Positions 16,677 to 25,018 of a DNA stretch of 37,614 bases are shown here, in pieces. This DNA is from Tritonibacter horizontis. Lineage in GTDB: Bacteria; Pseudomonadota; Alphaproteobacteria; Rhodobacterales; Rhodobacteraceae. The translations under genes were made by a program, and so were the position numbers. Every line of letters starts with the position of its first letter. Within the stretch, counting starts at the first letter, position 1. The notes under the pieces are model-generated. The model did not search any database and had not been told where the DNA came from. It was given only the letters and a program-made list of their open reading frames with translations. The stretch spans positions 1-37,614 of the forward strand of contig NZ_LPUY01000103.1 of the NCBI RefSeq assembly GCF_001518015.1. The letters run 5' to 3'.

Positions 16677-18734
16677 TCAGGCCACGCTCTCTGTCCCGTT
16701 CAGCGGCGGATTGCAGGCAATCCGGCGCATATCCTCGCGGTTCATCGGCTTGCCGAAGAAATAACCCTGGACCGACGCGCAGCGTTCCCCGCGCAGGAAA
16801 TGCAGCTCGTCTTCGACCTCGACCCCTTCGGCCAGAACAGGAATATTGAGCGCCGCCCCAAGCAACAGGGTTGACCGGACGATGGCAGCGCGTTGCGCGT
16901 CCTTGTGCACGTCCTGAACGAAGCTGCGGTCGATCTTGATCTTGTCGAACGGGAAGGTCTGCAACATAGCCAACGACGAATAACCGGTGCCAAAATCATC
17001 CATCGCAATGCGGATGCCTACGGTTTTCAGCTTGTGCATCACCTTCAGCGTATGCGCCTGGTCGTCGATGATGCTGGCCTCGGTGATTTCAAGTTCCAGC
17101 CGTGGTGCTGCAAGGCCGGTTTCCATCAGGATGTCCATGACATCTTCGACAAATGACGGCTGCACCAGCTGTTGTGGCGCCACATTGACGGCGATGCTGT
17201 AGGGGTGATCCCACTGCGCCGCCTCGCGGCAGGCTTCATGCAGAACCCAGCGACCGATCTCCCGGATCAGACCGGTTTCCTCGGCCACGGGAATGAACTC
17301 GACCGGCGACACCCGCCCGCGCGTTGGGTGGTTCCACCTCAGCAGGACCTCGAACCCAACCGGCGCAAGCGATTTCAACTCGTTCTGGAGCTGGTAGTAG
17401 AGCTCGAACTCGCTGTTTTCGACCGCGCGACGCAGGTCATAGACCAGTTGTGTCTTATCCTGGCTCCGGCGGTCCATTTCTTCGTTGAACAGACAGATCG
17501 GAGAGCTGGGCTCCGATTTGGCCCGGTACATGGCCACATCGGATTTATGCAGCAACTCCTCCGGTTGGCGGCCGTCCTCCAGCGTGGTTGCAACCCCGAT
17601 CGAGGCGCCAACGCGCAGCGAGATTTCATCCAGGTCTATCGGCTCGATGATCGCGGCATGCAGGCGTTCGGCAAAGGTCAGGACCTCTTCGATGCGTCGG
17701 AAATTCTGTTTGATCGCAACAAACTCGTCGCCACCGACCCGTGCGAGGAACTCCCCCTCGCCCTGTTGCGACGCAAGCCGCACGGCCACCCTGCTGAGCA
17801 CGGCATCCCCGGCGGAGTGCCCATGCAAATCATTGATTTCCTTGAACAGGTTCAGGTCGATGGTCATGATCGCTATGCGGGCTGTTTCGTCCTCACGCAG
17901 AAAATCCTGCAGATTTTCCAGCTTGTGGTTCAGCGACATGCGGTTCGGCATGCCCGTCAACGGGTCGTGCAGGGCCGCGTGGTTAAGCTGCTCGCGTGTC
18001 TCGCCTTCCATGTTGACCTCGATGCTGGCCGAGGACATGGCGATCAGCAAGATCACAGCCGTCACCGCAAAGATCAGCAGGGCCATGGCGGTGTCGCTGA
18101 TGGTTTTTGGTGGCACCTCGAAGGACGAATCCAGTCTGATATCAATGGCGCTCATACCGGTGAAATGCATCAGGCAAATCGCGCACACCATAACCAGTGT
18201 CGGCCATACCCGGCCAGGCACCCCGCCAAGCCGCATGACAATCAACGCGTAGCTGCCCGCGCCCAGCACGGTGCCGAGCAATACCGAGGACACGACTGTG
18301 CCCAGTGACCATTCGATCTCGCCAGGCAACAAATAGGCGCGCATACCCGTGTAATGCATGGCCGCCACCGTCATCCCAAAGACCGCGCCAGCCAGAACCG
18401 GCGCAACGTTGTCCCGGGCGAAGGCCAGGCCGAGATTGGCAACAAGCGAGCCTAGAACGGCCACAACAAGCGATACACCGGTCAAAACCGGCTCGTATCC
18501 GTGATCATAGCCCGGTTCGTATGCGAGCATTCCGATAAAGTGAGTCGACCAAATCGTCGCACCGGTAATCAGGCTGGCGAGTGGCAGCTGGACCAGGCGC
18601 CGTTTGCCTGTCCACTCTGTCAGGCGGGTGGACATATGAACGGACAATGCCGAGCCCACGACGCATATAAATGCTGCGACGGCAACGAGGCCGTAGTGGT
18701 GTTCCTGCGTAATGCAGTCCAACAAGCGGTACAT
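16677..18734 (-). CDS. MHYT-GGDEF-EAL cyclic-di-GMP signalling protein
   Basis: A 685-residue inner-membrane protein. Residues 1-240 form a seven-helix MHYT sensor with three motif copies (STHFIGM 63-69, MHYTGM 126-131, MHFTGM 189-194), proposed in the family to bind copper and sense O2, CO or NO. The GGDEF domain has an intact GGDEF (334-338) but no RxxD inhibitory site just before it. The EAL domain reads EVL (462-464) in FEVLLRWNHP and keeps the other metal and catalytic segments (LEITEAS, DDFGTGYSS, KIDRSF, LAEGVE). Phosphodiesterase activity is therefore likely; cyclase activity is possible. It stands alone, convergent with pheA. Confidence 0.92.
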   Translation of the reverse strand: MYRLLDCITQEHHYGLVAVAAFICVVGSALSVHMSTRLTEWTGKRRLVQLPLASLITGATIWSTHFIGMLAYEPGYDHGYEPVLTGVSLVVAVLGSLVANLGLAFARDNVAPVLAGAVFGMTVAAMHYTGMRAYLLPGEIEWSLGTVVSSVLLGTVLGAGSYALIVMRLGGVPGRVWPTLVMVCAICLMHFTGMSAIDIRLDSSFEVPPKTISDTAMALLIFAVTAVILLIAMSSASIEVNMEGETREQLNHAALHDPLTGMPNRMSLNHKLENLQDFLREDETARIAIMTIDLNLFKEINDLHGHSAGDAVLSRVAVRLASQQGEGEFLARVGGDEFVAIKQNFRRIEEVLTFAERLHAAIIEPIDLDEISLRVGASIGVATTLEDGRQPEELLHKSDVAMYRAKSEPSSPICLFNEEMDRRSQDKTQLVYDLRRAVENSEFELYYQLQNELKSLAPVGFEVLLRWNHPTRGRVSPVEFIPVAEETGLIREIGRWVLHEACREAAQWDHPYSIAVNVAPQQLVQPSFVEDVMDILMETGLAAPRLELEITEASIIDDQAHTLKVMHKLKTVGIRIAMDDFGTGYSSLAMLQTFPFDKIKIDRSFVQDVHKDAQRAAIVRSTLLLGAALNIPVLAEGVEVEDELHFLRGERCASVQGYFFGKPMNREDMRRIACNPPLNGTESVA

Positions 18735-19049
18735 TCCGTATTCCCCGGGTCGTGTAATTCTTCGACACAGGGTGACATGATGCTGTTAACAAAGGCGCAA
18801 TCGCGACATTGATTCCGTTGTGAAAATACTTAGAACTCTAGTGACTTTGCGGAAATTTTTTGACGCACTGCGCCGCTAATGTGCGCAGGTCAACAGACGC
18901 CCCTCGCGAACCCACGGCGATTTGGAGCGATCGCACCCGATGTCCGCTGCCTGTCTCGCAGTGACCAAACAGGGCCGAGACAGGGATCAGCCTGTGGCCC
19001 GCCTGCGGTAGAAACCTGTGACCACCTCTGCCGATGGCCGGTTTCGCGC
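18735..19049. other. Intergenic region upstream of the MHYT-GGDEF-EAL gene
   Basis: About 315 bases between two minus-strand genes. The half next to 18735 is AT-richer than its surroundings (for example around 18815-18865) and probably holds the promoter of the MHYT protein. No gene, FNR box, terminator with a T run or clear repeat was seen. Short open frames here lack ribosome binding sites and family resemblance. Confidence 0.4.
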
Positions 19050-19517
19050 TCAGACGCTAACCCCCAGCCGTTCCTCTGTTGCGCGGGCAAACTCGGCCAC
19101 GCGCAAGCGGAACTTGCGGTTCAATTTGCTGCGCGCGAGCTTCAGAGACTGCACGAGCAGACGGGCTGCCAGCGTTTTGGGGGTGAGGTTGCACTGCACC
19201 GTCATGCGCGTCCGGCGAGGAGACAGCGCCAAAAGCTCCACCTTCATGTCCCCGACCATACCGCTTCCGGTTGCCACCAGCGCGATCGCATTGGGCGGCT
19301 CGCTTTCGGCGACGTCCAGTTTCATTTTCCGCTCCGTGCCGCGGAACACAAAGGTCACATCCCAGGACAGGTCGGTCAGGGCGTTGTCCGCCGTCCCATG
19401 GCGCTGAACCTCGACCCCCCGTCGAATGGCGGAACGCTCAAAAGTATCAAAATCCGTGATCGCGGCGAAAATATCCGCAATTGGTCCTTCAATGTCTTCC
19501 TTGGTCTCGAACTGCAT
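19050..19517 (-). CDS. SRPBCC-fold protein of unknown function
   Basis: With the ATG at 19517 this is a 155-residue protein opening with MQFETKEDIEGPIADIFAAITDFDTFERSAIRRG, the pattern of START/SRPBCC polyketide-cyclase-like ligand-binding proteins (an early strand, then two helices). A basic C-terminal helix (LARSKLNRKFRLRVAEFARATEERL) follows. The frame can be extended to a GTG at 19568, but the ATG fits the domain start and has GGAG about 10 nt upstream. No ligand or partner can be named. It lies 74 nt beyond the nudC stop on the same strand, so the two may be co-transcribed. Confidence 0.8.
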   Translation of the reverse strand: MQFETKEDIEGPIADIFAAITDFDTFERSAIRRGVEVQRHGTADNALTDLSWDVTFVFRGTERKMKLDVAESEPPNAIALVATGSGMVGDMKVELLALSPRRTRMTVQCNLTPKTLAARLLVQSLKLARSKLNRKFRLRVAEFARATEERLGVSV

Positions 19518-19591
19518 GTCTGGAAATGCTCCGTGATACTTGGCAAAATGTGCGCGGACAGCGAACACCGGCTTAGCCTAAACTATGTTGG

Positions 19592-20575
19592 TTACCCGAG
19601 TGTGTCCGCAACCCAGTTTTCCAGAAGAAAACCGGCAATGGCGCCTTTGCGGGGGCGACGAATTTTTGGATGATGTCCGGCCAGCACATCCATCATGTCC
19701 TGTCTGCTCAGCCAAAACGCTTCTTCTATCTCTGTCGGGTCGATGTCGATCTCTTCACTCACCGCCTCTCCGTGGCAGCCGAACATCAGCGACATCGGAA
19801 AAGCCCAAGGCTGGCTGGCCAGGTAACGGACAGCGCCGACCCGCACGCCTGCCTCCTCGAAAACCTCGCGCCGCACCGCGGCCTCCATCGTCTCTCCCGG
19901 CTCGACAAAGCCGGCGAGCAGGGAATACATGCCTTCCGGCCAGCCCGGCGACCGGCCCAGCAAAACATGGTCGCCGCGTGTGACCAGCATGATCACCACC
20001 GGATCGGTCCGGGGGAAATGCGCCGCGGCGCAGGCCACACACCGGCGCTGCCAACCGGCCTGTTCGATGGCGCTCGCATTGCCACATCGGGCGCAGAACC
20101 GGTGGCTGGCGTGCCAACTCAGCAGCGCCTTGGCTGTTGCGGCCAGCTCCGCCTCCCGAGGCGACAACCCCATCATGATCACCCGCAATTCGGCAAAGAC
20201 ATGGTCTTCGGGCAGGTCGGGGTGTCGCTGTTCGCTTGGGTCCAGAAAAGTGTTCAGGGTCGCAAGATCCACCTCGGGCGGGGTCCACTCACTGATGTCC
20301 ACCGCAAAATACCCGGCCCCTTGCGCGCTGCGCCCCAGAAAGATCGCATCTGGGCGCGCCGCGCTCAGCACCGAGTGCGAGGTCGCGACAAACGCCAGTG
20401 GCCCGGCCTGTTCGGCACCGGCCGGCCGCATTGCAAGCGGCTTGCCACGCCACAACAGCAACACCTGCGCTGCGGGATCAGACCAAAGGCGGTCCAGCTC
20501 TGTCGAATTGGCGCGCAGATGCGCCGCCCGATCAAGGCCACTGCCCCCGAAAGTCACTTGCTCCGCCCGTTTCAT
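19592..20575 (-). CDS. nudC: NADH pyrophosphatase (Nudix hydrolase NudC)
   Basis: A 327-residue Nudix enzyme of the NADH diphosphatase/RNA-decapping family. An N-terminal NudC domain is followed by a four-cysteine zinc ribbon (CARCG and CVAC), then the Nudix box G-x5-E-x7-R-E-x2-E-E-x-G in GFVEPGETMEAAVRREVFEEAG. The downstream NADH-specificity motif, normally SQPWPFPxS, reads SQPWAFPMS, with alanine replacing the second proline. The frame is open for 118 more residues upstream, but MKRAEQVTF at 20575 has GAGG 7 nt before it and begins the family homology; the upstream residues look non-coding. Confidence 0.92.
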   Translation of the reverse strand: MKRAEQVTFGGSGLDRAAHLRANSTELDRLWSDPAAQVLLLWRGKPLAMRPAGAEQAGPLAFVATSHSVLSAARPDAIFLGRSAQGAGYFAVDISEWTPPEVDLATLNTFLDPSEQRHPDLPEDHVFAELRVIMMGLSPREAELAATAKALLSWHASHRFCARCGNASAIEQAGWQRRCVACAAAHFPRTDPVVIMLVTRGDHVLLGRSPGWPEGMYSLLAGFVEPGETMEAAVRREVFEEAGVRVGAVRYLASQPWAFPMSLMFGCHGEAVSEEIDIDPTEIEEAFWLSRQDMMDVLAGHHPKIRRPRKGAIAGFLLENWVADTLG

Positions 20576-20892
20576 CGTTGCCTCGCTTTGGTGTGCCTGC
20601 CGAACAACGGCTCCGTCAATCATGCGAATTTTACGTTCGCGATCAATCGTCTCTGCCCGGTCTTTTGCTAGGCGATGCCGCAATCCGCCTGATGACTCAA
20701 GCATAAATGCCACAATTTTCAAAATCTGAAAGAAACCTGCGACAGAGGGTTCCGCCGCCCTGACAAGCCTGCTCTTCTCGCCGTTAACTATTTGGATCCC
20801 CCGACGCAGCGCAGCCATCTCGGGCTGCGGAGGGAGATCCAGAACGACCAGAATGGCGAAACAAGACGGGACCAAAACGTGATGCGGCAGCG
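20576..20892. promoter_or_regulatory. Divergent promoter region of nudC and the 5'-nucleotidase-family gene
   Basis: A 317-bp gap between divergent genes. It contains a nudC-frame extension without family resemblance and AT-rich stretches near 20700-20740. No operator palindrome, FNR box or RNA structure was recognised. Confidence 0.4.
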
Positions 20893-22767
20893 ATGACGCG
20901 CACTGGTACAGAAATGAAACCAAACTCACGCAGGTTACGGCTTCTTGCGACCTCGGACGTCCATAGCAATCTGCTCAGCCACGACTATTACGCCGACCTC
21001 CCGCATCCGGGCATCGGGCTCAGCAGGACCAGCAGCCTCATTTCGCAGGCCCGCGCCGAGGTGGATGCCCTTGGCGGCCTCTGCCTGCTTCTGGACAATG
21101 GCGACTGGCTGCAAGGCGGCCCCATAGCCGATGCAAAAACCCGTGTTCCCGGCGCCATGCCCCCGGCGGTGCAAGCCTTTGCGCATCTCAACTATGATGC
21201 GGTTGGCCTTGGCAATCACGAATTCAATTTCGGCCTTGAGGTCCTGGGAGAGGCGCTGAAGTCCTTGCCCTGCCCGGCCATTTGTTCCAACTTGCGTTGC
21301 CTCGATGATACCGTCGACCTGCCGCTGTCGCGACAGCTGATACTGACGCGAACCTTGCCCGGCGAAGGAGCCGCGCGCCCACCTGTCAAGATTGGGTTGT
21401 TTTCGGTCTTGCCGCCCCAGACCTTGATTTGGGACGCGGATCACCTGCAGGGGCGCGTTCAATTTGAGGATATCGTTGACACCGCCCGTAGGTCTATTGC
21501 GGACCTCCGGGCCGCCGGGGCCGATGTAGTTGTCGCGCTGGCGCATACGGGGCTTGGCCCGGAACAAATCACGCCGGGGATGGAAAACGCCCTGCGACCG
21601 CTGACGGAACTGCCCGGACTGGATGCGGCGATCGGGGGGCACACCCATCTGTTGTTGCCCCCGGAAACAGGACCTGCGGAGAAATTCGATGTGCCCGTGG
21701 TCATGCCCGGATCAAATGGATCCCATCTCGGAGTGATTGACCTGACGCTTGAATGGGGCGCAGACCGTTGGCAGGTGGCCGACGCAGGGTGTGAACTGCG
21801 CCCAATCAGCACCCGCAGCGCGGACGGGCTGGTCCCAACGGTCCCCGAAGCCCCCGCCCTGGTACGAATTCTGGCGCCCGCGCACGCGCGCACCCGCGCC
21901 GTCCTGGCACAGTCGGTTGGCTATGTGGACAAGCCGCATCATTCTTATTTCACGTTCATCGGCGAGGATCGCGCACTGGCGCTCACTGCAGCGGCCCAGG
22001 CCGCGGCCGTTCGCCCGACGCTGAACGCCTCTGACCTGGCCAATTATCCGCTTTTGTCTGCCGTCGCGCCCGCAAAATTCGGCGGTCGGGCCGGGCCGCG
22101 CAATTACACCGATGTTCCCGGTGGGCTTTTGTCGCGGCGGCATGTGGCCGATATTTGCGTGTTCCCAAACGAGCTGCGCTGCGTGCTGCTCGATGGCGCG
22201 CGCCTGCGCGATTGGCTGGAAATGTCAGCCGGTTTTTTCAACCGCCTCGCTCCGACCAAGACCGGAAGCCCACCGATGCGATTGGAAAATAAGGACCGGG
22301 CCGGTCACAACTTTGATGTGATCTTCGGGCTGGAGTATGAAATTGACCCCACTGCGGCGGCGCTTTTTGACGCAGAAGGGCGGCGTATCGGTGACGGCGA
22401 GGGGCGTATTCGCAATCTCCGTTGGCAGGGCGCACCGGTCAAGCGCGACCAGATGTTCGCCGTCGCACTCAACAGCTACCGCACGACGGGCGGCGGCAAT
22501 TTCCAGATGCTGGACAATTTGCCCCGGCTGCCGCTGCCCCCGCAAATGGTGCGGGATGCCGTCACGGCCTATATCGAGAGCGACCTCGCCCCCGATCCAT
22601 TGACCGCACAGCCCTACCCTTGGCGGTTCTGCAAACACCTGGGCGTCGACGCCTGCGCCCTCACCGGACCCGGGGCGCGACCTTTCTTGACCGAGCTGCC
22701 CGCCGGTCTCGCCCACCGGGTTGAGGTCACGGAGGACGGATTCCTGGCCCTCTACCTTTCGCTCTGA
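20893..22767 (+). CDS. 5'-nucleotidase-family metallophosphatase (CpdB-like), no signal peptide
   Basis: A 624-residue two-domain enzyme. The metallophosphatase half has D22-V-H24 in ATSDVHSN, GDWLQGG, GNHEFNFG, AHTG and GGHTH, covering the two-metal ligands. The C-terminal 5'-nucleotidase half has the substrate-binding signature NSYRTTGGGNF and the preceding NLRWQG region. The order and length resemble CpdB, the 2',3'-cyclic-nucleotide 2'-phosphodiesterase/3'-nucleotidase. CpdB is normally periplasmic, yet here the catalytic domain begins within 20 residues of the start and no hydrophobic signal is present, so it is predicted cytoplasmic. ATG 20914 is an alternative start. The exact substrate cannot be decided from sequence. 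Confidence 0.88.
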   Translation: MTRTGTEMKPNSRRLRLLATSDVHSNLLSHDYYADLPHPGIGLSRTSSLISQARAEVDALGGLCLLLDNGDWLQGGPIADAKTRVPGAMPPAVQAFAHLNYDAVGLGNHEFNFGLEVLGEALKSLPCPAICSNLRCLDDTVDLPLSRQLILTRTLPGEGAARPPVKIGLFSVLPPQTLIWDADHLQGRVQFEDIVDTARRSIADLRAAGADVVVALAHTGLGPEQITPGMENALRPLTELPGLDAAIGGHTHLLLPPETGPAEKFDVPVVMPGSNGSHLGVIDLTLEWGADRWQVADAGCELRPISTRSADGLVPTVPEAPALVRILAPAHARTRAVLAQSVGYVDKPHHSYFTFIGEDRALALTAAAQAAAVRPTLNASDLANYPLLSAVAPAKFGGRAGPRNYTDVPGGLLSRRHVADICVFPNELRCVLLDGARLRDWLEMSAGFFNRLAPTKTGSPPMRLENKDRAGHNFDVIFGLEYEIDPTAAALFDAEGRRIGDGEGRIRNLRWQGAPVKRDQMFAVALNSYRTTGGGNFQMLDNLPRLPLPPQMVRDAVTAYIESDLAPDPLTAQPYPWRFCKHLGVDACALTGPGARPFLTELPAGLAHRVEVTEDGFLALYLSL

Positions 22768-22860
22768 CCTCGGCAGGCCGACGCCCAGTGTGGCCATCCT
22801 ACCGCATTGGAAACCCGCGCGCTGTGGGTTGTCATTTTTCGGTCACTTCCCTATATCGGG

Positions 22861-22962
22861 ATTCGAGAGGTTGGCGCGGGCGAGCGCCTCGCCAACCTGG
22901 TCAGGTCCGGAAGGAAGCAGCCACAACGAGCCCCGCTTGGGTCGATGTCCAACCTCTCACCT
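22861..22962 (+). ncRNA. ffs: Small signal recognition particle RNA (4.5S type)
   Basis: The universally conserved SRP domain IV tetraloop region is present at 22899-22922 (GGTCAGGTCCGG, then AAGGAAGCAGCC). The terminal helix is formed by GAGAGGTTGG (22865-22874) with CCAACCTCTC (22949-22958), a perfect 10-bp pairing, giving an RNA of about 95-100 nt. It binds the M domain of Ffh for co-translational membrane targeting. A short T run (ATTTTT, about 22976-22981) follows. In many alphaproteobacteria ffs lies beside dnaX; here it is 6.4 kb away. Confidence 0.95.
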
Positions 22963-23329
22963 CTCTCTCCGCCAGATTTTTGAGATGTCACAAGGGCCTT
23001 TCCTGCAAGGGTGCCTTGCCGTTTAGAGACCCGTTCGCGCACCAGAAAACATGTCTATGTGGCAGGGGAAGGTACGCGCCGTCACACTCGAAGGCGGTCG
23101 TCTTAACCCGCGCCTCCCGGTGTTTCGGAACCTTGGCACACGGCGTGGCTCCGCAGGGACGGGCAATCAATACCGCCGCACAGCGCCGCAATTTGGCCCA
23201 GTCGGAGCCAGCCGCACGCGCAGCTGGCGAACCGACTGTAGGTGGGGCGCGCATAGGTAGACCGCCAAGGTGGCAACGATAGCCGCAGACAAAAGCCCAC
23301 CAAAATGGCGCGCTCAGAACCCGCAACGC
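22963..23329. other. Intergenic region after ffs with a dubious 112-codon open frame
   Basis: This 367-base stretch separates ffs from a minus-strand chemoreceptor gene. A minus-strand frame (23326-22988) could encode 112 residues rich in Cys, Ala, Arg and Pro. It has no good ribosome binding site, no recognisable domain and a composition typical of chance open frames in GC-rich DNA. I see no tRNA, repeat array or mobile-element end. Most likely non-coding. Confidence 0.4.
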
Positions 23330-24688
23330 TTATTCCGCTGCGATACAGTCTTGATCCGCTTGGCCAGACGGCATCTGACTGGCGCCTGACCCGCCCCCGA
23401 TCTTAAAGCGGGCAATCTCACGCGTCATTTCCTTGGCATCCTGTGCCAGGCTGGTGCTGGCAGCCGTGGTTTCTTCGACCATCGCTGCATTGGTTTGTGT
23501 GACACCATCCAGTTGGCCAATGCCTGTATTTATCTCGTTCAGGGTGACCGCCTGTTCCTCAGCGCCACGGGCAATCTCAGTGACATTTGCGGCAATGGAA
23601 TTGATGCTTTTGATGATCGTTTCCAGTTCGGTTCCGGACCGCGCCACCAGTGTCACGCCATTGGTCACATGGATCGAGCTTTGCGTGATCAGCCCCTTGA
23701 TCTCACCGGCAGCATCTGCCGAACGCTGTGCAAGACCGCGCACCTCGGAGGCGACAACGGCAAAGCCGCGACCGGCGTCGCCAGCCCGCGCCGCCTCGAC
23801 CCCGGCATTGAGCGCAAGCAGATTGGTCTGGAACGCAATGTCGTCAATGACCGAAATGATTTTCGAGATCTCGTTGGAGGAGTCCTCGATCTGCGACATC
23901 GCCTTGATCGTGTCCGTCACCACCTCGCCGCTTTTTTCGACCGTATCGCGCGCGGTTCTGACGGTCGCTTCCACGTCTTTTGCGCCTTCGGCCGCGGAAC
24001 GAACCGTTGCGGTCAGTTGCTCCACAGCGGCCGCGGTCTGTTCGAGTGTCGCCGCCTGATTTTCGGTCCGTTGCGACAATTCCCCGGAAGAGGACTGAAG
24101 CTCGTCGGCGGTGGTCTCCACCCGATGCGCGACCGCTCCGGCGGTAGACATCGCTTGTTCAAGCGCCTCAACGGCCTGATTGTAGGAACTCGACAGGCGT
24201 TGAATATCATCCAGATCCGAGGCCTTGCACCGGTGGGTCAAATTGCCGTCCCGCAGCTCTTCAAGGGCGGTCGCGATACTCAGCAACTCGCCCCGGCGCT
24301 GGGTAATATCCGTCGCGATTTTCATGATCCGCAGGACCTTGCCATCGTCGTCGAGAAGTGGTGCATATGTGGCCTGGATCCAAACCACCTCGCCATCCTT
24401 GCGCACGCGCGGGAATTGATCGGCCATAAAGGCCCCTTCCGCGAGATCTTCCCACATCTTTTTGTAGCGTTCTGTTTTGGCGAATGTTTCGTAAACGAAC
24501 ATTCTGTGATGCTGGCCAATAATTTCCTCAGCGGAATAACCGAGCGTCTTTAGAAAATTTTCATTTGCGCGAATGATTGTGCCATCAGGTTCGAATTCGA
24601 TTACGGCCTGAGTGCGATTAATCATCTCACTCATCATGTGATCGTCGGACACAGTATGGTCCTTCGGCGGTTTTCGTTTGAAAAACAT
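23330..24688 (-). CDS. Soluble methyl-accepting chemotaxis protein with N-terminal PAS domain
   Basis: A 452-residue chemoreceptor without membrane helices. Residues 20-130 form one PAS domain (AVIEFEPDGTIIRANENFLKTLGYSAEEIIGQHH, ending in a PAC-type MKIATDITQRR), which can bind haem or FAD in related redox sensors. A short HAMP-like linker leads into the MCP signalling domain, whose hairpin tip reads ISVIDDIAFQTNLLALNAGVEAARAGDAGRGFAVVASEVR. Adaptation-type glutamine/glutamate repeats flank the tip. No CheB/CheR docking pentapeptide is obvious at the C-terminus (DQDCIAAE). AAGGG precedes the ATG by 8 nt. A stand-alone gene; other che genes are not in the window. Confidence 0.93.
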   Translation of the reverse strand: MFFKRKPPKDHTVSDDHMMSEMINRTQAVIEFEPDGTIIRANENFLKTLGYSAEEIIGQHHRMFVYETFAKTERYKKMWEDLAEGAFMADQFPRVRKDGEVVWIQATYAPLLDDDGKVLRIMKIATDITQRRGELLSIATALEELRDGNLTHRCKASDLDDIQRLSSSYNQAVEALEQAMSTAGAVAHRVETTADELQSSSGELSQRTENQAATLEQTAAAVEQLTATVRSAAEGAKDVEATVRTARDTVEKSGEVVTDTIKAMSQIEDSSNEISKIISVIDDIAFQTNLLALNAGVEAARAGDAGRGFAVVASEVRGLAQRSADAAGEIKGLITQSSIHVTNGVTLVARSGTELETIIKSINSIAANVTEIARGAEEQAVTLNEINTGIGQLDGVTQTNAAMVEETTAASTSLAQDAKEMTREIARFKIGGGSGASQMPSGQADQDCIAAE

Positions 24689-24951
24689 TCAGGCACCCTT
24701 GAGGTAAGGTCGTGTAGCCGAAACCTACGCAATGGGTCCTTGACACCCCCCTAATCCAGAGACCGCTTTTCATTTTTTTTGCAATTTTGACGTTTGTTTC
24801 TATTTGAAAACACCCGCAGAGCGCCATGCGATTTATCTGCAGGTCAGGCTTGCGGGTCCTTCACAGAATTCCGCATCAAGGCGAAAGGTCAGATTCCGGC
24901 AGCCCTGCCCTCCGCCCCCCGGTTTCAGAATGCGCTGGCCCTCGGAGCCAC
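24689..24951. other. Intergenic region upstream of the chemoreceptor
   Basis: With the terminator that follows, this gap is about 330 bases. The part next to 24689 is AT-rich (for example a T8 run near 24773-24780) and probably contains the chemoreceptor promoter. A long plus-strand frame starting here is antisense to the hydrolase gene and is a shadow. Nothing else was recognised. Confidence 0.4.
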
Positions 24952-24996
24952 AAAAAGTGGACTGGGCGGGCGATGTAACAATCCCCCGCCCAGTCC
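24952..24996 (-). terminator. Strong intrinsic terminator of the alpha/beta hydrolase gene
   Basis: GGACTGGGCGGG (24959-24970) and CCCGCCCAGTCC (24985-24996) form a perfect 12-bp stem with a 14-nt loop. On the minus strand the stem is followed by ACTTTTTG (T5 at 24956-24952). It begins 22 nt after the stop codon at 25019. Confidence 0.88.
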
Positions 24997-25018
24997 ATCG
25001 CCAAACCTTGCGGATCGC

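Noticed and set aside
20576-20929. N-terminal extension of the nudC frame
   Set aside because: Not family-like, covers the divergent promoter region, and ATG 20575 has a proper GAGG site.
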